64,000 nucleotides of DNA from Diphasiastrum complanatum (taxonomy: Eukaryota > Streptophyta > Lycopodiopsida > Lycopodiales > Lycopodiaceae). The stretch spans positions 23,694,443-23,758,442 of the forward strand of contig CM055113.1 in assembly GCA_029204225.1 (NCBI GenBank). Direction: 5' to 3'. The translations under genes and the position numbers were made by a program. Below the pieces are notes generated by a model. That model was not told the origin of the DNA, did no database searches, and saw nothing but the letters and a program-made list of their open reading frames with translations. Of this stretch, positions 36,101 through 51,100 are shown piece by piece. Each line of letters begins with the position of its first letter. The first letter of the stretch is position 1.

Positions 36101-39100
36101 CAGGGACAAGGTTTAAGCTTAAGGTTCTACATGATATGCTATTCTGTAAAGTAGTTTGACAAGAAAGGGGTTTTTGGGTGGTAGATTCACATTGTAGGTG
36201 GAGAACTATGATAATGAGGATTGTGCAGAATAAAAGCTGCTTATTTTAATGAAACTCAACCTTTTGCACATATTTTCTGTTATAGTAGATTCATTAACGT
36301 ATGGGGATGTGCATTGCTTTAAGGGATGAAGCCAACAATGTTTATCAAGAGAACCATGTTTCCAGAATACCAAAAAATGTCTTATGATTTTCTCTCTGTG
36401 ACACTATTCGATTTTTTTATGGATGACAAACATCCCCTTGACTTTGAGAATGATTGACAAATGGTGCATTCTTTAGCTGTTGTTGTCGAGCGTAGTATAT
36501 TTCAGGAAGCTACCATTCATTTCATTTGTCTAGGAATTTGCAAGCTTCTAGCAAGGACTTTCGTGGAATGTTTTTAAATTGTATTTGTCAAGTCTTTACT
36601 GTCAGATTCTGTAAGTGGAGTTAAAGCATTACGATTGAAATATCTGCATACATAGAGTGGAGCCAGCTAGAGAAATGTGATTTTCAGGTCCATATTGCAT
36701 AGAAAAGACCTCATCATTGCTCAAAAAACTTTATAAATTCAGAACAAAAAAAGAAATAAGGTACGCACCAGTTCATTGGACATGTTGCATAGTCCTGCAT
36801 AGAGATAGAATAAAACACAAAAAAAAATAACTTTCACGGCATTTGATGCATTATTTAGCCAAAAAGATACAATTAACAATTTCTAGCTAAAAATGCAAAT
36901 ACTAAACAAACTAGCATCACAACAGAACCACATTAATAGAAAAAACACATTCCAAGCATCTATGTGTGCACGACGTGCGTGCATAAATGCATGCCAGCAC
37001 ATGTTGTATCATGGCTTAAGTGTCATACAAAATTGCTCTTCTTCATATGGAAACCCTCAAAGAATCAAATCTGCTTGAGTCCTTGATTTAAGAACATGAC
37101 ATTGCCCACTAAAACTAGAATTACTGGGTTACAGATCAATTTGTTAATAGAGTTTGAAGTGTCAGAATTGGATGCTCAAATTCTAGATAGGAGTTAACTA
37201 ATCATCTTAGCACTCACACACAAAAATCAAGATCACCATAAGAGACCGAAGAGAACTTGGATTTATAGAAGATAGGCTATGCTCTCTACAATGGAATGAA
37301 TATGAGGTGGGGCGCATTGTTATCTATTACTTCTAGAAGTTCTCTAAACCTCTGAAACTTTTCTTTGCCATGTCCTTTGGCGAAGATATCTGCAACTTGC
37401 TCTCAATCCTGATCCTCATGATGTTTTGCAAGCCTAGCAAATCTCCTACTCTGTGTACTAGATTCCGCTTGTTCCAAAATGACACTATCCTTGATAGTTT
37501 CATAGTACCATCTAGGCAATCTTCTACTATTTGATGTAGGATGCTTCCTGTCTAGTGAAGTAGGACGTCAATAAGTATCCCATGTACATGATCTACCCTT
37601 CCTATTTCCTTACTCAACCATGGTCACTCTTGGTACTTGAATTGCTGTAGGCGGTACATGTATCGATTCAGGCTCCTGTAAAGAATCGTCACACAAGATA
37701 GGAATTCCTCAATCTTGCCTCCTATCATAAGATATATTTGTATCTTTACGAGCTCCATCCTTATCAAAGATTACATCCTTGCTTACGATAACTTTCTTAC
37801 CCTCCAAGTCATACAACTTGTATGCTTTTTCTTGACTATCATATCCAAGAAATAAACACCTTATCAGCTTTGCATCCAATTTGCTCCTCGAATCTTTAGG
37901 TGTGAGCATATGCAATACTTCCAAAAACCCTCAAATGACTTACGTCAAGTTTTCGTCCCATGTAAACTTCCTATGGAGTCCATTTACTTTTAAGCATGCT
38001 CTTCGCAGTTTCCACACTAGACCAATTCCTCCTTTTCAAAACTCCATTTTGTTGAGATTTCCCTTGCAAAACACCTAAAATTTTGTAGAAAGATACTCTC
38101 TCCCTTTATTTGAACAATGTTTCTTTCTCCACTTGTGACTTAAACCATGTGAAATACTTGAATGCCTTTTACTTGAGAAGATAGATCCACATCTTCCTAG
38201 AATAACTATCAACACCATAAAGTAACTTGCTCCCCCATAAGACTAAGCTTTCATGGGACCACACAAATCTGTATGAACAAGTTCTAGAACATTTCTCTCC
38301 CTGAAAGTACTAGACAAAAATTTCTTCATATGATGTTTCCCTAAGACACAGCACTCACGAACCTTGACAATCGAAAACAACTTGACATTAACCTGTAAAC
38401 ATGTTGTATTTCCTCAAGACTTGTAGACTTTTGTGATTCGAATGTCCAAACCTTTCGTGTCATAACTTACTCATTGATCCAATATCCGCAACACTTGCAT
38501 GATGACCCATCACTTGAGCTTGAAATTTGTACAACCTTCCTGCAAGAATGCCCTCAACTACTACTTCATTGTCCTTCCTTTGATGAGACACCCCTTTTCA
38601 TTAAATTGTAAAACCATATGTTGCTTCACGACAGCCGATACTAAGAGTAAGTTTTTGTTGATCCCTGGTACATAAAAGCACATCCTTTATGTCTCCAATT
38701 TTTCTTGAAGGTAGTTGAACCTATACTTTTTCAACTCATATGTGTAGTGATATCCCAACTTCACATTTGATCCATCATCAAGTTCTTGAAAACCAGACAG
38801 CCACTCTCGCCTAGGTGTCATATGCTTCGCACCTAAATCAAATAAATAACACTCCTCTTCCTTCGAGAAGTCACAAAAAATTGTCGTCTCATTTCCTCCT
38901 ATAGCAGTATTGCGTACATAGAAAACCCAACGGAAAAGGGAGAAAAAAAGCACGAGACAAAGGCCCGAAGGACTTTTTTTAATCATAAGTGCAATAAGAA
39001 GAGCAAAAAATTGATTGAATAAGAAGAGCTGAGACCCACACATCTGTGCTCCCGATAAGAGACATATAGACCATGTGTAAATGTGACTACTATAGTGAAG

Positions 39101-42100
39101 AGTAAAGTTGTTAGTCTAAAAACCAAAAGGCAGAAGCTAAATCACAAAAAAAAATCAAGTTACTTTAGCTTGATCGAGGTATAAGAAAAGTAGTCCTAGC
39201 GTGTGAACAAGTAGATCGTCAAGACTTTCATACTACTTTTAGTCAAGTATTGAATCGCATGTATCCATGAGTTGTTTTTCATTCTCCTCCAAACGAGTAT
39301 TGTAACCATAAGGCATGGTGTAAATTCAGTAAGATGAACAACTACATGGTTTTGAGCACTCTTGTCAACTCAAAAACGTGCACGACCTTGTATCAGCAAA
39401 TGGTACCAAGTCACCAAATAGAGCCAAATTTAATTATGATATTCCAAAAAACCGTCATGATTCAAAAAGTACAACATGGGTATTTAGCAACCAGAAGATC
39501 TTGTGGCATAATAAGAAAGTACCACCACAGCACAACTTGATGGCATCCATAACAATGGTGTCAAGTTTAGTACTCAGTTGAGGGTACTCGTATGTCAAAA
39601 ATACTCTCTAGCTTCTTCCATAGAATCATAGTCAACATATCAAGTGCGGCCAAGCAAGAATTAGATCAATCATTTATTAGCATACAGAAACCGGTGCTCA
39701 GTAACAATAAGTGGTAGCAAATCATGAAGTAGTGCTCGAACAAGGTGATATGGTTAAAGGAACACCACCAATAGATCAAGAAAGCATCAACTTCTTCTCT
39801 ATGGCATGAGTAAAAGAAGTATACTGTAGGCTTGTCAACAACATGATGGACAAGCACACACATATTAAATCTAGTAACTAGTCAAGACTCAAGATTTCTA
39901 GCATGTCGGGTTACTCCAACTTCCTTTGAATACATTGTCAAAAACTAATGCTTGGTAAATAAAAAGTTAAAACGGTGAGTAACGAAATGTGTGTCAGCAC
40001 ACGCACATGTGCACATTAAGCTAGCTTGAATCGCTTGCTTAGATCTAATCTTTTCACATATTGTACAAGCTTTAATAAAACAAATTAAAAATGTATTTCT
40101 TGAGAAACTACCCTATGTATTGCCTCCAAACAGGGCAATAGATCATAAGATAGAGTTATTGCCTAGTAGTCAACCTACTTTTAAGCCATTATATTGGTCT
40201 AGCCACAACAAGAAGGTGAAGTGTGGCAAGACAAATAGAAGAATATATTAGGATTGAAACATTAGACCTAGTATATCTTCGAGGGGTGCACTTGTTTGAT
40301 GTCAACAAGTGGGTAAATTTAAAGCACATCATTCAAAATCTTTGGATTCTTCACTTTGTGTTAGACTAGGGAATTTTCGTAGAAAAATAACCACTTGACT
40401 CAAAAGACTCAATGAAGATCAACATGAAATTTCACACCTTAGGCTTGTGTATCAACGATTCAAGCTTCTAGAACCAAACGCTCTTATACAACTATACTCA
40501 CTCCAACTCACAAGGTCATCTTGTAGAGATCCAAAGACCATTGTCTGTCATGACAGTGAAGGGTGGAGGCCTTCGACTAAAATATTCAAAGGCTTGAAAT
40601 GTCCAAGAAGCAAATTTCACTTATTTTATATTTTGAGCATTGCAAAATACATATGATCTTTCTAGGTGAACATTTGAGCAAGCTCATTTTTTGTCTTTTA
40701 GTCTTAGCCTATCTTTGAACTTTGATGTAAGTGTGACTAGTCTCGAAGTAGTCATCAATTTTATCTTAGTCTTCCAATTCAATGGGGGGCCTGATTATCT
40801 TGAGTCCCAATGCTTTGCTATATGTGGAATGTTATATAAGATGTAATTATTTTTCTGTTGACTTTTAGAAAAATCAGTTGCATGTACAATCTTAATTATT
40901 TCCATGTAATTGCATTTATTCAAGTGTATAATTGTTACGTTTATGTGTTACCATTTGTACTATAAGCAAGTAGATTTGATAGGAAATAGCCCCTTGTGTT
41001 GTTGTACTTAAGGAGAAGTATAAGGTAGATCACTAGCCTTGGGCCAAGACTCAAAAAACCTAGAGATGACGCAATTTGCTTGTAGGAGTTCATATGGGGG
41101 GAGCAATCCATACAACAACAAGGCATGTGGATATTATAACCTGACATAGTAAGTCATACATCAATGCATATCTCCTCTCCTCGTATACTCAGAGTGATAA
41201 CCAAAAGGTGATTATAAGAGCTAGCAATACAATGCTTAGGTGGGCTAGTTGGGCAGCATGAGGAAGCTGAGCATTAACAAAACAAAGTGAAGAAGAAAGT
41301 AGGAGACAAGTGTAACTATTCTCTGGGTCGGTCCCAAGTAAAATGAAATTGGCATGGGGGAGAGATGAAATGTATGTCAAGTCGAGTGTAGGAGCTACAT
41401 AGATCCTTAAGTAATTGCACCCATCAAGGCTTTTTACAAGAGGGCTTGGGCTCAGTTGACTATCCTAAGTTTCTTACTTTTGTTATTAAAACTTGACTCA
41501 CTTCCCACCTATTGATTTTATTACATTACTCAATCAGAGTATGACTTTCATAACCTTATCTTCAACTAACAAAAGATTCTATGCATAGTTCCTTTGCTCT
41601 CTATATGTAAATTTTCCTTCTTTGTTGTTTATAGATTCTTTCTTAACATAGTAGTTTTTCCACACACATTTAGCTTTGAGATTTCATAGCATTATTAGCC
41701 ATCAAAAGCTTGGATCAATATCTAATGTTTTTAGTTTAAGCTTAAGAACTTGACCCAATCATGAACGTGCTTATAGTTGATGACTCAACCCTAACAGAGT
41801 AGACTTGATAGATAAGGACCGTAAAATATTTGAAACACTCACCTACAACCCTATGAGACCCCTATATTGTCGAGGACTATGAGAGAGTCCAAAAGATTTG
41901 GAGACACGTAGCCTTCCATCTTCCCAAATATATCTATTGTCATTGGCTCACACCCAGAGTAGCTCCTTTGATGCACTAATCATCAAAACCTTTTAGTCTA
42001 TGCGTATGGGCCCAATTACTGTTGTTTGTACAACATGATGTCAAGTCCATAGGTAATCACGCATCGTTTCAAATCTCCAACCACTACTTACATAAAGGTT

Positions 42101-45100
42101 TTAGCAACTTCTTTACTATATCCATTTTGCGGTAGCTTTCTTGTAGAAAGTAGCCACTTTAAATGATGAATCGACAATTTGTGCAACAATACTTAAAAGC
42201 TACAAGCTATAGCTTATTGATAATTGCTTTACAAGTTACTTCAAACTTCACAGACCAATGATGATCATTGTTCGTTGTTGTAGAAGAATTAGCTACTTTA
42301 GAGATTGAAGTTGGTTATTGTCTACTATTGCAAACGAAAAGAAAAAGGTTTTTTTTTTTTTTTTTTTTTTTGGGGGGGGGGGGGGCCGGGGATCCGGCTG
42401 CCGATTCGAATTGGCTGAATGGAATCCAATTCGAATTGGCTGAAATGGAATCAAATTCTTTTCATCAAAATATTCAATATTAGAATTTTTCCTATTATTG
42501 GATATACTGAAATAGAATATCAATTGCAGTAAAGCCTTGACTCACCAATTAAATAGTCCTCCAAGTCAACAAAAAACTCCTTTTGTTGCACTGCATATGA
42601 AGATAGAAAAATGTCACAACATTTGTTTATAAAACAAGTTGCAAAACAAAATCTTACTCTAGGAAACCTCAAGCGCAAAAAGATTGGAAAACATGCTCAT
42701 ATGCTACATTCCATGGCCCCACACCCAAGGAAAACTAGTCTCTACATCAAGATTCAATTTTAAACTTCTTCCTAAGTGAGCCAACACTTGAGGAGGCACA
42801 AGGCAAATGCACATTGAAAGGCTGTTAATATTTTAACAACCCAAGATTTGCATTATACTTTTGTACTAGGTGGTATGTTGTGCCAATAAGAGAGAAACGT
42901 CTACTCGTACTCGACGATAGTTCACCTACGGCCAATGTTGTAGCACTATTTTCTTCCAACCCTCATGCCAATGCTCTACTGCAATAAATGGCCCAAGCTG
43001 TTCTGCATGAGTAGCCTATGATTCTGTCTCCTGAAGAAGAGATTAACCCCAATGTGAATATGAAGAAACTAACGTTCCCGTAAAATAGAATTTGTGGCAA
43101 AATGCATATATTAAACAAGATATTACGCCAAAATAGATGCCACAATAAGGAACAAAGAACCATTGTGCTCACATATCTTAAAAGTTGCCACAATTTCTAT
43201 GTAGAAGTAGAAGCCGCAATAGCAAGAAAAATGTCTACTAACCATGGCTCACAAGGGTATCAAAATGGACCAAGAGAACTAAAAAAATTCTTCATCAAGG
43301 ACAATTATGATGCATGCACTAATGTACCATGCCACCCAGATGGACCCCAAATGCCACATGATTAAATCAATACGAAACTAACAAAGAACAGCCCCAAAGT
43401 GTCATGCGCCAATCCTTGTTTCATACCTATTAACATCCCTTTGAAATATGAAGAAATGAATGGACATTCATGTCACATGGAGAGAGTGCAAGAACATATG
43501 ATTGACTCAGGAAACCATCAAATCATCATAAAATGTATGTAAATCGAAGCACAATCATTGCAATCAATAAATGAGGCTATAGTGCATCATTTTGAGTGAT
43601 TCATGTTGCGAAGATTGGCCGTAGGGTTGCTAGGAAGAAAGTGATTTCATGTTCCGAAGTTTTTTTATGCATAGGTGGTCACTATGAGCATTCATGCGGT
43701 TGGTGTGCATGTGGGCATTTTGCATTGTCTTTTTTCACCTATCCACTTTCCATTGAGTTTTTGACCTTTTTTATAGCGTCTTTAGGGTTTCTACAGCCAT
43801 GCCCGTGGGACGAGGCGTGTGGTGGATCTCTTGGAGGGAGACACTGTGTTTTTAAAGGTTCGAGTGCATGCAAACAGCGTTGCTCGTTTGCAATGAGACC
43901 TTTTGCAGCACAACGACGAGGATTATAGCACACTTGCTTGGTTTGACTAGGCCAAATTGGCGGACCATGGGCATTGCCCCATGCGTGGCAGTTCTTGCAC
44001 CTAAGCGAGAGTGCCTACTGAGCACATATGGAGGAGTTCATGGCACTTCTATGAAGCCAATGAAGTGAACAAATCTTGATTCAAAAAACAAATGAAAAAG
44101 TTACAACAAAAAAAGTCATTGACGTTTGGAGAGAAAAAAAAAGGATAGAGAGAAAAATGGCTAGAAGAGCATGTAGAGAGAGAAAAAATTGGAGGAAACT
44201 AACATGATCCCAATCGCTTAGGAAAGTGCTCTAATACAGCGACTAGGCCCAATGTACAGATTGGTGGCCAATTATGTTCTATTGGCACAGGATCAAAAGC
44301 TAGCGATAGCGAGGCAGGGCCCTCGGCCTAGTTCATCAGCAACAGACCCATCACGACCTCCATCACCAGCAGCAGAGTTCATTGGCAGAGCCAAACCCAT
44401 CACAACCAGCGATGGCAGGTGTTGGGAAGAGAGCACAGAGTGGAGCACACACACACCCTAGAGTCAAGCCACAACCACATGCACCCACACAAGACAGTGC
44501 GGGTAGATATTGACAGAGCGGACACACCATCATGAGGCAGCCACTAGACTTACACGCCAGTTTTTTTATAGTGGCTATCTTGCATTCTCCTTGGCCGACA
44601 CCCCTATCTTTTGTGACATCATAGATTGTAGCTTGTGAGGCCACTTGGAGACCCCCCACACTCGAGGCTCTTCGTCCTAGCCATTTAAGAGAGGAGCATG
44701 CATGGATCACTAGAGAGCTCAGCCCCATACGACATGCCTGGGCCACATATGGTTTCTCTATTCTATTAGATGGGTGGACTGATATTAGGTGCAAGCCTAT
44801 CATCAACATCTTGGCTTCATGTCCACTACTGGGCACTGTATTTCTCAAGGGTGTGAATGCCTCCCGAGATGGCGCTGTTGAGTCGAGCGAGTTTATATAT
44901 GAGCATACACGTGTAGCAATCATTGAGGTGGGGGCACAGAATGTGGTACAGGTGGTCACCAACAATGCCAACAACTATGTGGCTATGGGTGAGCTTTTGG
45001 AGAGAGACTACCCTGCTATTGTATGGACCCTGTGTGCAACACACTACATCGATCTTTTGATGCATGACATAGGAGGCCTCTTCTGGGTTTCCACCATCAC

Positions 45101-48100
45101 ATCCAATGCCATCTTTCTGGTCACATTTGTAACCAGGAGGAAGAGAGCCCTTGGCATGTTCAAGACATATAGCCCACTGGATCTGAAAAAGCCAACACCC
45201 ACACGATTTGCCTACCACTTCGTCGTGTTGGAGCGGTTGCTTTGGGTTCGATTTGCATTGCGCCAAATGGCAGCAAGCCCTGAGTTCACATAGTGGCATC
45301 ATAGCAACGAGCCGACTGGAATTAGATTCCAAAGAATTGTTTTTGGAGATGATTTCTGAAGACAGGCTGAGCAGTTGTTTGAGGTCCTGGAGCCAGTGTA
45401 CCATGTGTTGAGGTTGGTGGGTCGGCCTCATCTACAAGTTTATGAACAGGATTGGGGAGACCCTTCAGTGACCACTTTTTGATAAGCGCAAGTATACCTT
45501 TTTTTTAATCCGTTTGGTGCATTTGTTTTGTAAAAGCTTTTAGCATTGCTGAATTGTTACAATGCAGTGATTACTTTTCTGGTTTCTGTAAGATGTCAGC
45601 TATCCGAGAGAAGTGGCTTGATAGGGGGAATATCTTCCATAAGCCCATACATGCAGTTGCTCATTTGCTGCTCCCTATGTGGGCCACTGGAGCCATATGC
45701 ACAAACGCCGAGCTTGTGGACGGCTAGAGGACATACACACAAAATGTGTATCTAGGTCAGGGTTGTCCCCCGTTTAATTGTCAACAGTTTGTTTGTGCTT
45801 TTTGCTGACTCATTCATTTCGAGAATCTAACAATGTCCCGTCTAATTGCAAGTCATAGCCCCTTGTTGCGCAGGATCAAGAGGCAAATGTTAGATTTTGA
45901 GCACAGACAGGGATCTGTCATTGGTTCTCAGGGTGAGTATGACAAGTTTATGCCAAAGCCGCTCACACGGTGGGGGGTCATGGGCAAATTCACCCTTGAC
46001 ATTACTGCTCTTGCCACTTGCATCCTTGCTCAGGATTGTTCCGCTTCTGCTCGTGAGCGGAACTAAAGCACTTGGTCTCTTATGCACACAAGGAGACACA
46101 ACAGGCTCCAAGTTCCCCAGCTGAACAAGTTGGTTTGTTGCACCACCAACCTGAGGCTAGTCAGGCACATGCAGAGAGATGGCACACCTAGGCAGCATGT
46201 TGAAGTCTAAATGCTTTGTTAAGTTACTAGTAGTCTTCTGTAGACTAGTAGTAAGTACTTCATGTTGTCAGTTACTAGTTACTATATTTTGCAATGTGTT
46301 TGAACTTTTTTTTACAGACCTACATGTTGTTTTTCCCCACTCCCAACACATAATTCAAAAAAAAAAAAGTTCAAAAACATTCCTATCCGGAACGCTGCTG
46401 AATTCTAAAACCGTTCCAATAACACCATAAAAGCTCTCAAAAACGAGCTCCAAACAATTAAAAAACTCAAAATACATCAAATGAATCATAGGCTCCAAAA
46501 CTAGCATGACCTAAGTTGTTTATATCTAGGTATACGCGGCTCCCAAGATTAACTAAGATAAGACGACCAATTATCATTACCTAATTGGTTCAATTCATAG
46601 ATGCGCTGCATTCCTGAACGAAGAGTTCCAATCACGTTCCGGAACGCTCATTTTGAAACGTTCTAGAAATTTCAAAACGTTCCGTTCCTAAACTGTTCTT
46701 TAGTGACATTTATGAGCTAGATTTCCAAAACAGATTAATACTTTTAGCAAAGTTTTCAATAGACCTAATTGGGATCAATTCCAAGACCTCTAAATTGCCA
46801 TTCTTTTTTACTATGCTCAAGCATCCATCTCTTCTAGGATAAACCACCGAATGAGATGTTGCCAACATAATTAGAAATATTTAGACTCTATGGTTGTAAA
46901 TTTTAATGATTATTTTGTTTCTTTTATGAACATAGTTCATAGAGCAACACCATACTTGTAGGAGGGAACCAGGCATAAGAATACCATGTATCTGAACCAT
47001 GTAGAAAGTTCTAAGTTTTAAAAGGATTTTTTTTTCTGGGGTTCCGACATTCCGAAAAGTCGTTCCGATGCAACTTAGGTTCAATTTAACCTTTAGCATG
47101 GCCCATCATTAGAATCTACTTTTGCAGGATATGTGCTCAGTTCAAATTCCTTAATGTACAACAAAATATACAAAGAAACAACATGAGCATAGCCCCCATG
47201 ATCAACATAGAAAGATATTTTTTCCTATTCTTCACACTCCTTAAAATATATCTACCTATTCACCATGGACTTTGAAATTAAGCCAAGATTTGATCTCATC
47301 TTGACAAATACATTCTTGAGCAATGGTTTGGTAAGAAGATCTGCAACACAATCTGAAGATCCAACATGCTCCAACAAGATCTCTCTCCCAATTACTTTCT
47401 CTCTTACAAAGTGATGAGCTACCTCAATGTGTTTGCTCCTTGCATGGAATACAGGATTGTTTGCAAGTTCTTAAGCTGAGCCGTTTACTCATCTATTGAA
47501 TTAATCAACTGAAAGACTACTCTCTCTTTACTAATATAATCCATATCTCTTTCTTGTTGCTTGTGGTTAATCTAGGTGTGGTTAGAGTAGGAAGAGGATA
47601 AATTGCAAGCTATCTTCGCAAGGGAAGCACTGTTCCCTTGGGAACGAATCGATGCGTGACAGGTGAACTAGGCCGCTACAATTTTTTGGCATCGTTGCCG
47701 GGTAATAGATTAGCATTTTCTTGCTTTGTTAGCTTGCATGCATTCATCTTGTGTATGTTATTTTGGTTTTGTGGAATGGATGTATGGAGGGTAGTATAGT
47801 ATGGATTAGAGGTTAGTTTTGTTGTTTTTTCCGTGATTTTTTGCTTGTATGATTTGTGGAGAGAGACTGAGAGGTGGAACACATTAGATCCCAGCACCCT
47901 ATCCCTTCCATAGATCCTAAAAATCAAAAAAATCAAAAAAATCAAAAAAACCATGTAGTTTTGACAAACTGTCCAAAAAAAGAGAGCCAAAAACCACCTA
48001 TTAGACCTGATATCTCTCTGCTCTGATCAAACCAACCTTCACCCCCCTAGCAATACGTTCTGTCATGTTTTGGTTCTAGGATGACCACAAAGCCCTGGCA

Positions 48101-51100
48101 ATGTTGCTATATACTTAACTCCGAAAGAGTAAACTGCAACAATCATGTATTGATGAGGCCTTGATCATCTTACAATTTTATTGATTCTCATCTTGTGCAG
48201 AAACTCAACATGGAAACTAGAGCCGATAAACATAGGTATAAGGTTTAGCTAGCTTCAAGAGCTGAGTTGGAGATCCGAAAAGTCAAAGTATCGAAGCTCC
48301 CATAGTGATTTGAGATTATATTGACATATCAAATCTCAATATTTGGCACATGTACAAGTGAATGGGAGGTGCAATATTAATTTTAGACAATTACTTGCAA
48401 GATTCGGAGGTGATTATACAATCCTGGTCAGTAAGATTTTTGTACACCACCATTGAATCTAAATTTCGGTAATTTGGTTGTACTCGATACAATTGAATAG
48501 GGTGAACAATATATAGTTTGATGAGTTGGCAATTAAACAAATCCTTGAGCAACAACAATTGTTAATCAAAAGAACAACTTGCTATAGTCATGACAACTAC
48601 TTGAAAATTATAATGACTAAACTAGGAGCAAACTTTCTCATAGGTAGCAGTCGCACTACTTTGGTAGGTGTCTCTTTGCAACTGTGGGAATTTGGAGACA
48701 TGGAGCTGTAAAAAAAATTCCATATTTTTGGATCAGCGTTAAGGAGTTCTGAAACGCTGCATTCCGGAACGTGGGGTTCCTGAATGTCGTTCCAATGCAA
48801 TGCATGGTGTTTGACTGTAATATACATGCAAAGGGATATTAAAAATAATGGCCTTTAAGTTTAGTAATGGATTAGGGTTCTATAAGGAACAATCCTAGAC
48901 TCCTAAAAATTATATATACCTACAGAAACTTGCCCTACTCCACTTCCAAATTTTGGTTTGCAATTACCAAGATCCTCTCCTCTTTTGAATTCATTCACCA
49001 CAGCTCGGGGGTGAAGCTGTTGAGGGTTGATCTTCAGTTTCTCATTGGTTGCCTAGTTTTGGCTCCACAGTCAACCTTTTGGAGTTTTGTAACAAGATCT
49101 TAAGGATCTACAAGAGTCAATCTTTACAAGTGATGTATCCCCAAAGCTAATCAAGCTACAAGCTTGACAATAAGACTTTAAAACAAAAACAAAAAAACTT
49201 CGTATAATGGCATGCCTTTTGCTTTGGAAATGTTTTGAGTGAACTTTTCAATAATATGTTGTCTTCCAGAATTATACCAGTTTGATATGTATACATAATC
49301 ACAGTTGTTGGGACGATCATCCAATTGCATCAACAAAATCCAAAAAAGCTCTAGATATAACTTGACAAGTCACCACATGAAGCAAATTCTATAAGAAAAA
49401 AATTCAAAAAATCTTCAAAGCTCATAAAAATACATTTGCCAAAGACTTCATTAATATACTAATGGTATGCAAGCTTTTGCATAGATATTATCAAGTACAC
49501 GTACCTAACAAACCATCTTTTAATTTTCAACTTCTAGTGTATCTTATTTAACATACATGGACATGTCAACTTTACTCACAATCCAAAAGAGACTCCACTT
49601 CTCCATGCGACAAAAGGTTTCCAAATTCCAACCAGTTAACAAACGACAGCAAGAAAATGACTTGTTGTGTCTGGTTGCGCCAATGGTCATGGTATCTGCA
49701 ATATGCATTTACTAGTCAAGTGCAATGTAGAAAAAATGAAAAGATAAAGCTCCTAAACTAGATCTTTATAACCAAATAGACATCCTTTTCAACTAAATAT
49801 TATTCTTGTACGAAACAAACCTGTAATATTCCCCTGGACAGCTCTTCAATACTTCTCCAAGCTTCGTGTAGAGCCGTTGGAACTCACTTATATGCCCCTT
49901 AGCTTTATGTATTGCCTCTGAAGATTATTTAAAGTCCCAACTTGTCAATACTCTAAATAAGTTCAAAATAAGTTCCATACAAAGCAAGTACAAGTCAACA
50001 ACAATCTTAAATGACAACTAGGTGGAAAATGCAAACAATCTAAATAGTTTCAAAGACATGTTTCTTGTCTCACTTCCAAAAAACACTATCTACTTTGGAA
50101 TGTTTTGAGAATAGTGGTACAAATCATGCCTACGCAACAAAATCAAACAATTAAGTTCTAACTAGTATTAAGTAGCTACTAACAATTTTGAATTTACAAA
50201 TCAGACTTCAATGAATCACAAATTACAATTCAAGAGTCAAAAGTTTAAAGTTTAAAGTTTAAAGTAAAAGCAATGATGCTATCATGCTGCATAAATAACA
50301 AGAGTGTCAAGCGTGGCCTCGGCCCTCAAGGCTCAAGCCTGAGGCCCCATGAGTCTGAAGTCAACTGTCATATGTAAACAGTAATATGTATAACTACTAT
50401 GCTAGAGCTAAGAGCCCTCAGCCTAGAGTATGCCACTAATAACTATCATCTATGATCTATGTTGAGCAGTGAGTGCCCCCCCCCCCCCCCCCAAATGCCC
50501 ATCCAGGCTCTAGCCTCTAGCTACCCGCCTCAGACACTGTCGTTGTGGAGGCACTGGCATGTTCTCAAGCTCAATGTCATCCTCCCCATCATCAGAGTCA
50601 CCCTCATCCTCCTCATCCGATCTCTCACCCTCAGTGGCGGATTCCTCATCTGAGTCAGAACTAGAGGGACTCTCAGAGGTGTCTGAGACTGCTGCATGGC
50701 TCGGGCCCTCCCCTGCGCTCCTGGTCCTGCGTGCTGCAGCTCGAGTGGTAGGCCCTGCGCAATGCACACAAGGAAATTGGAATTAGGACTTAGGCTCGAG
50801 TCTCGACATGTCATATTACTTTTAAGTTTTAACTTACAATTTACAATTTACAAATTAGTAATTACAATTTACAATCTAGTAATCTACTATCTAGTATATC
50901 TACAAAATTTCAAAGTACTAAAAGCTTACTAATGTAACGCAGTGAATCGGGGAATTGGGCATCGAAATCAACCTGCAGCTACTAAGGCCTCCCGATGGAG
51001 TAGAGCACAGACATCCTCCTCCTCTTGTGATCTTGGTGGCAAGCCGGAACCTTTGCCAAATCGATCTCATCGGGATTAACCTAAGAAAATTGAAATTAAA

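Larger units (their letters stand above)
26795..36768 (-). other. Translin intron 5 (9974 bp)
   Basis: The longest intron. It holds TG/GA microsatellites, an antisense LINE piece (28150-28450), an imperfect direct duplication (28668-29120), an antisense gypsy 3' end with chromodomain and LTR (31840-33210), a sense copia with internal deletions (33211-34230) and an antisense LTR with PBS (34221-34636). The 34750-36768 portion shows nothing recognisable. Confidence 0.92.
36795..42545 (-). other. Translin intron 4 (5751 bp)
   Basis: GT-AG intron with a decayed sense-strand copia copy (37280-39050) and the T23/G14 tract at 42349-42385. The 39051-42340 portion was read on both strands without finding any recognisable domain. 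Confidence 0.92.
42591..49579 (-). other. Translin intron 3 (6989 bp)
   Basis: GT-AG intron containing an antisense hAT remnant (44595-46180), GTTCCGGAACG-type palindromes, a sense copia RNase H scrap (47268-47465) and a gypsy primer binding site (47687). The 42600-44590 and 47703-49570 parts show nothing recognisable. Confidence 0.92.

Noticed and set aside
36761..36768. Alternative donor GTACC four bases downstream of the micro-exon donor
   Set aside because: Using it would break the frame with exon 6; GTGCGT keeps phase and the NEL-PRY residues.
44363..45431. Two minus-strand open frames of about 200 residues
   Set aside because: They are antisense to the hAT transposase on the plus strand and show no family motif of their own.
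50510..50814. Acidic Ser/Asp/Glu-rich minus frame downstream of the hAT in intron 1
   Set aside because: Low-complexity sequence beside a C17 tract with no conserved domain; could be part of the hAT element but this is not demonstrable.
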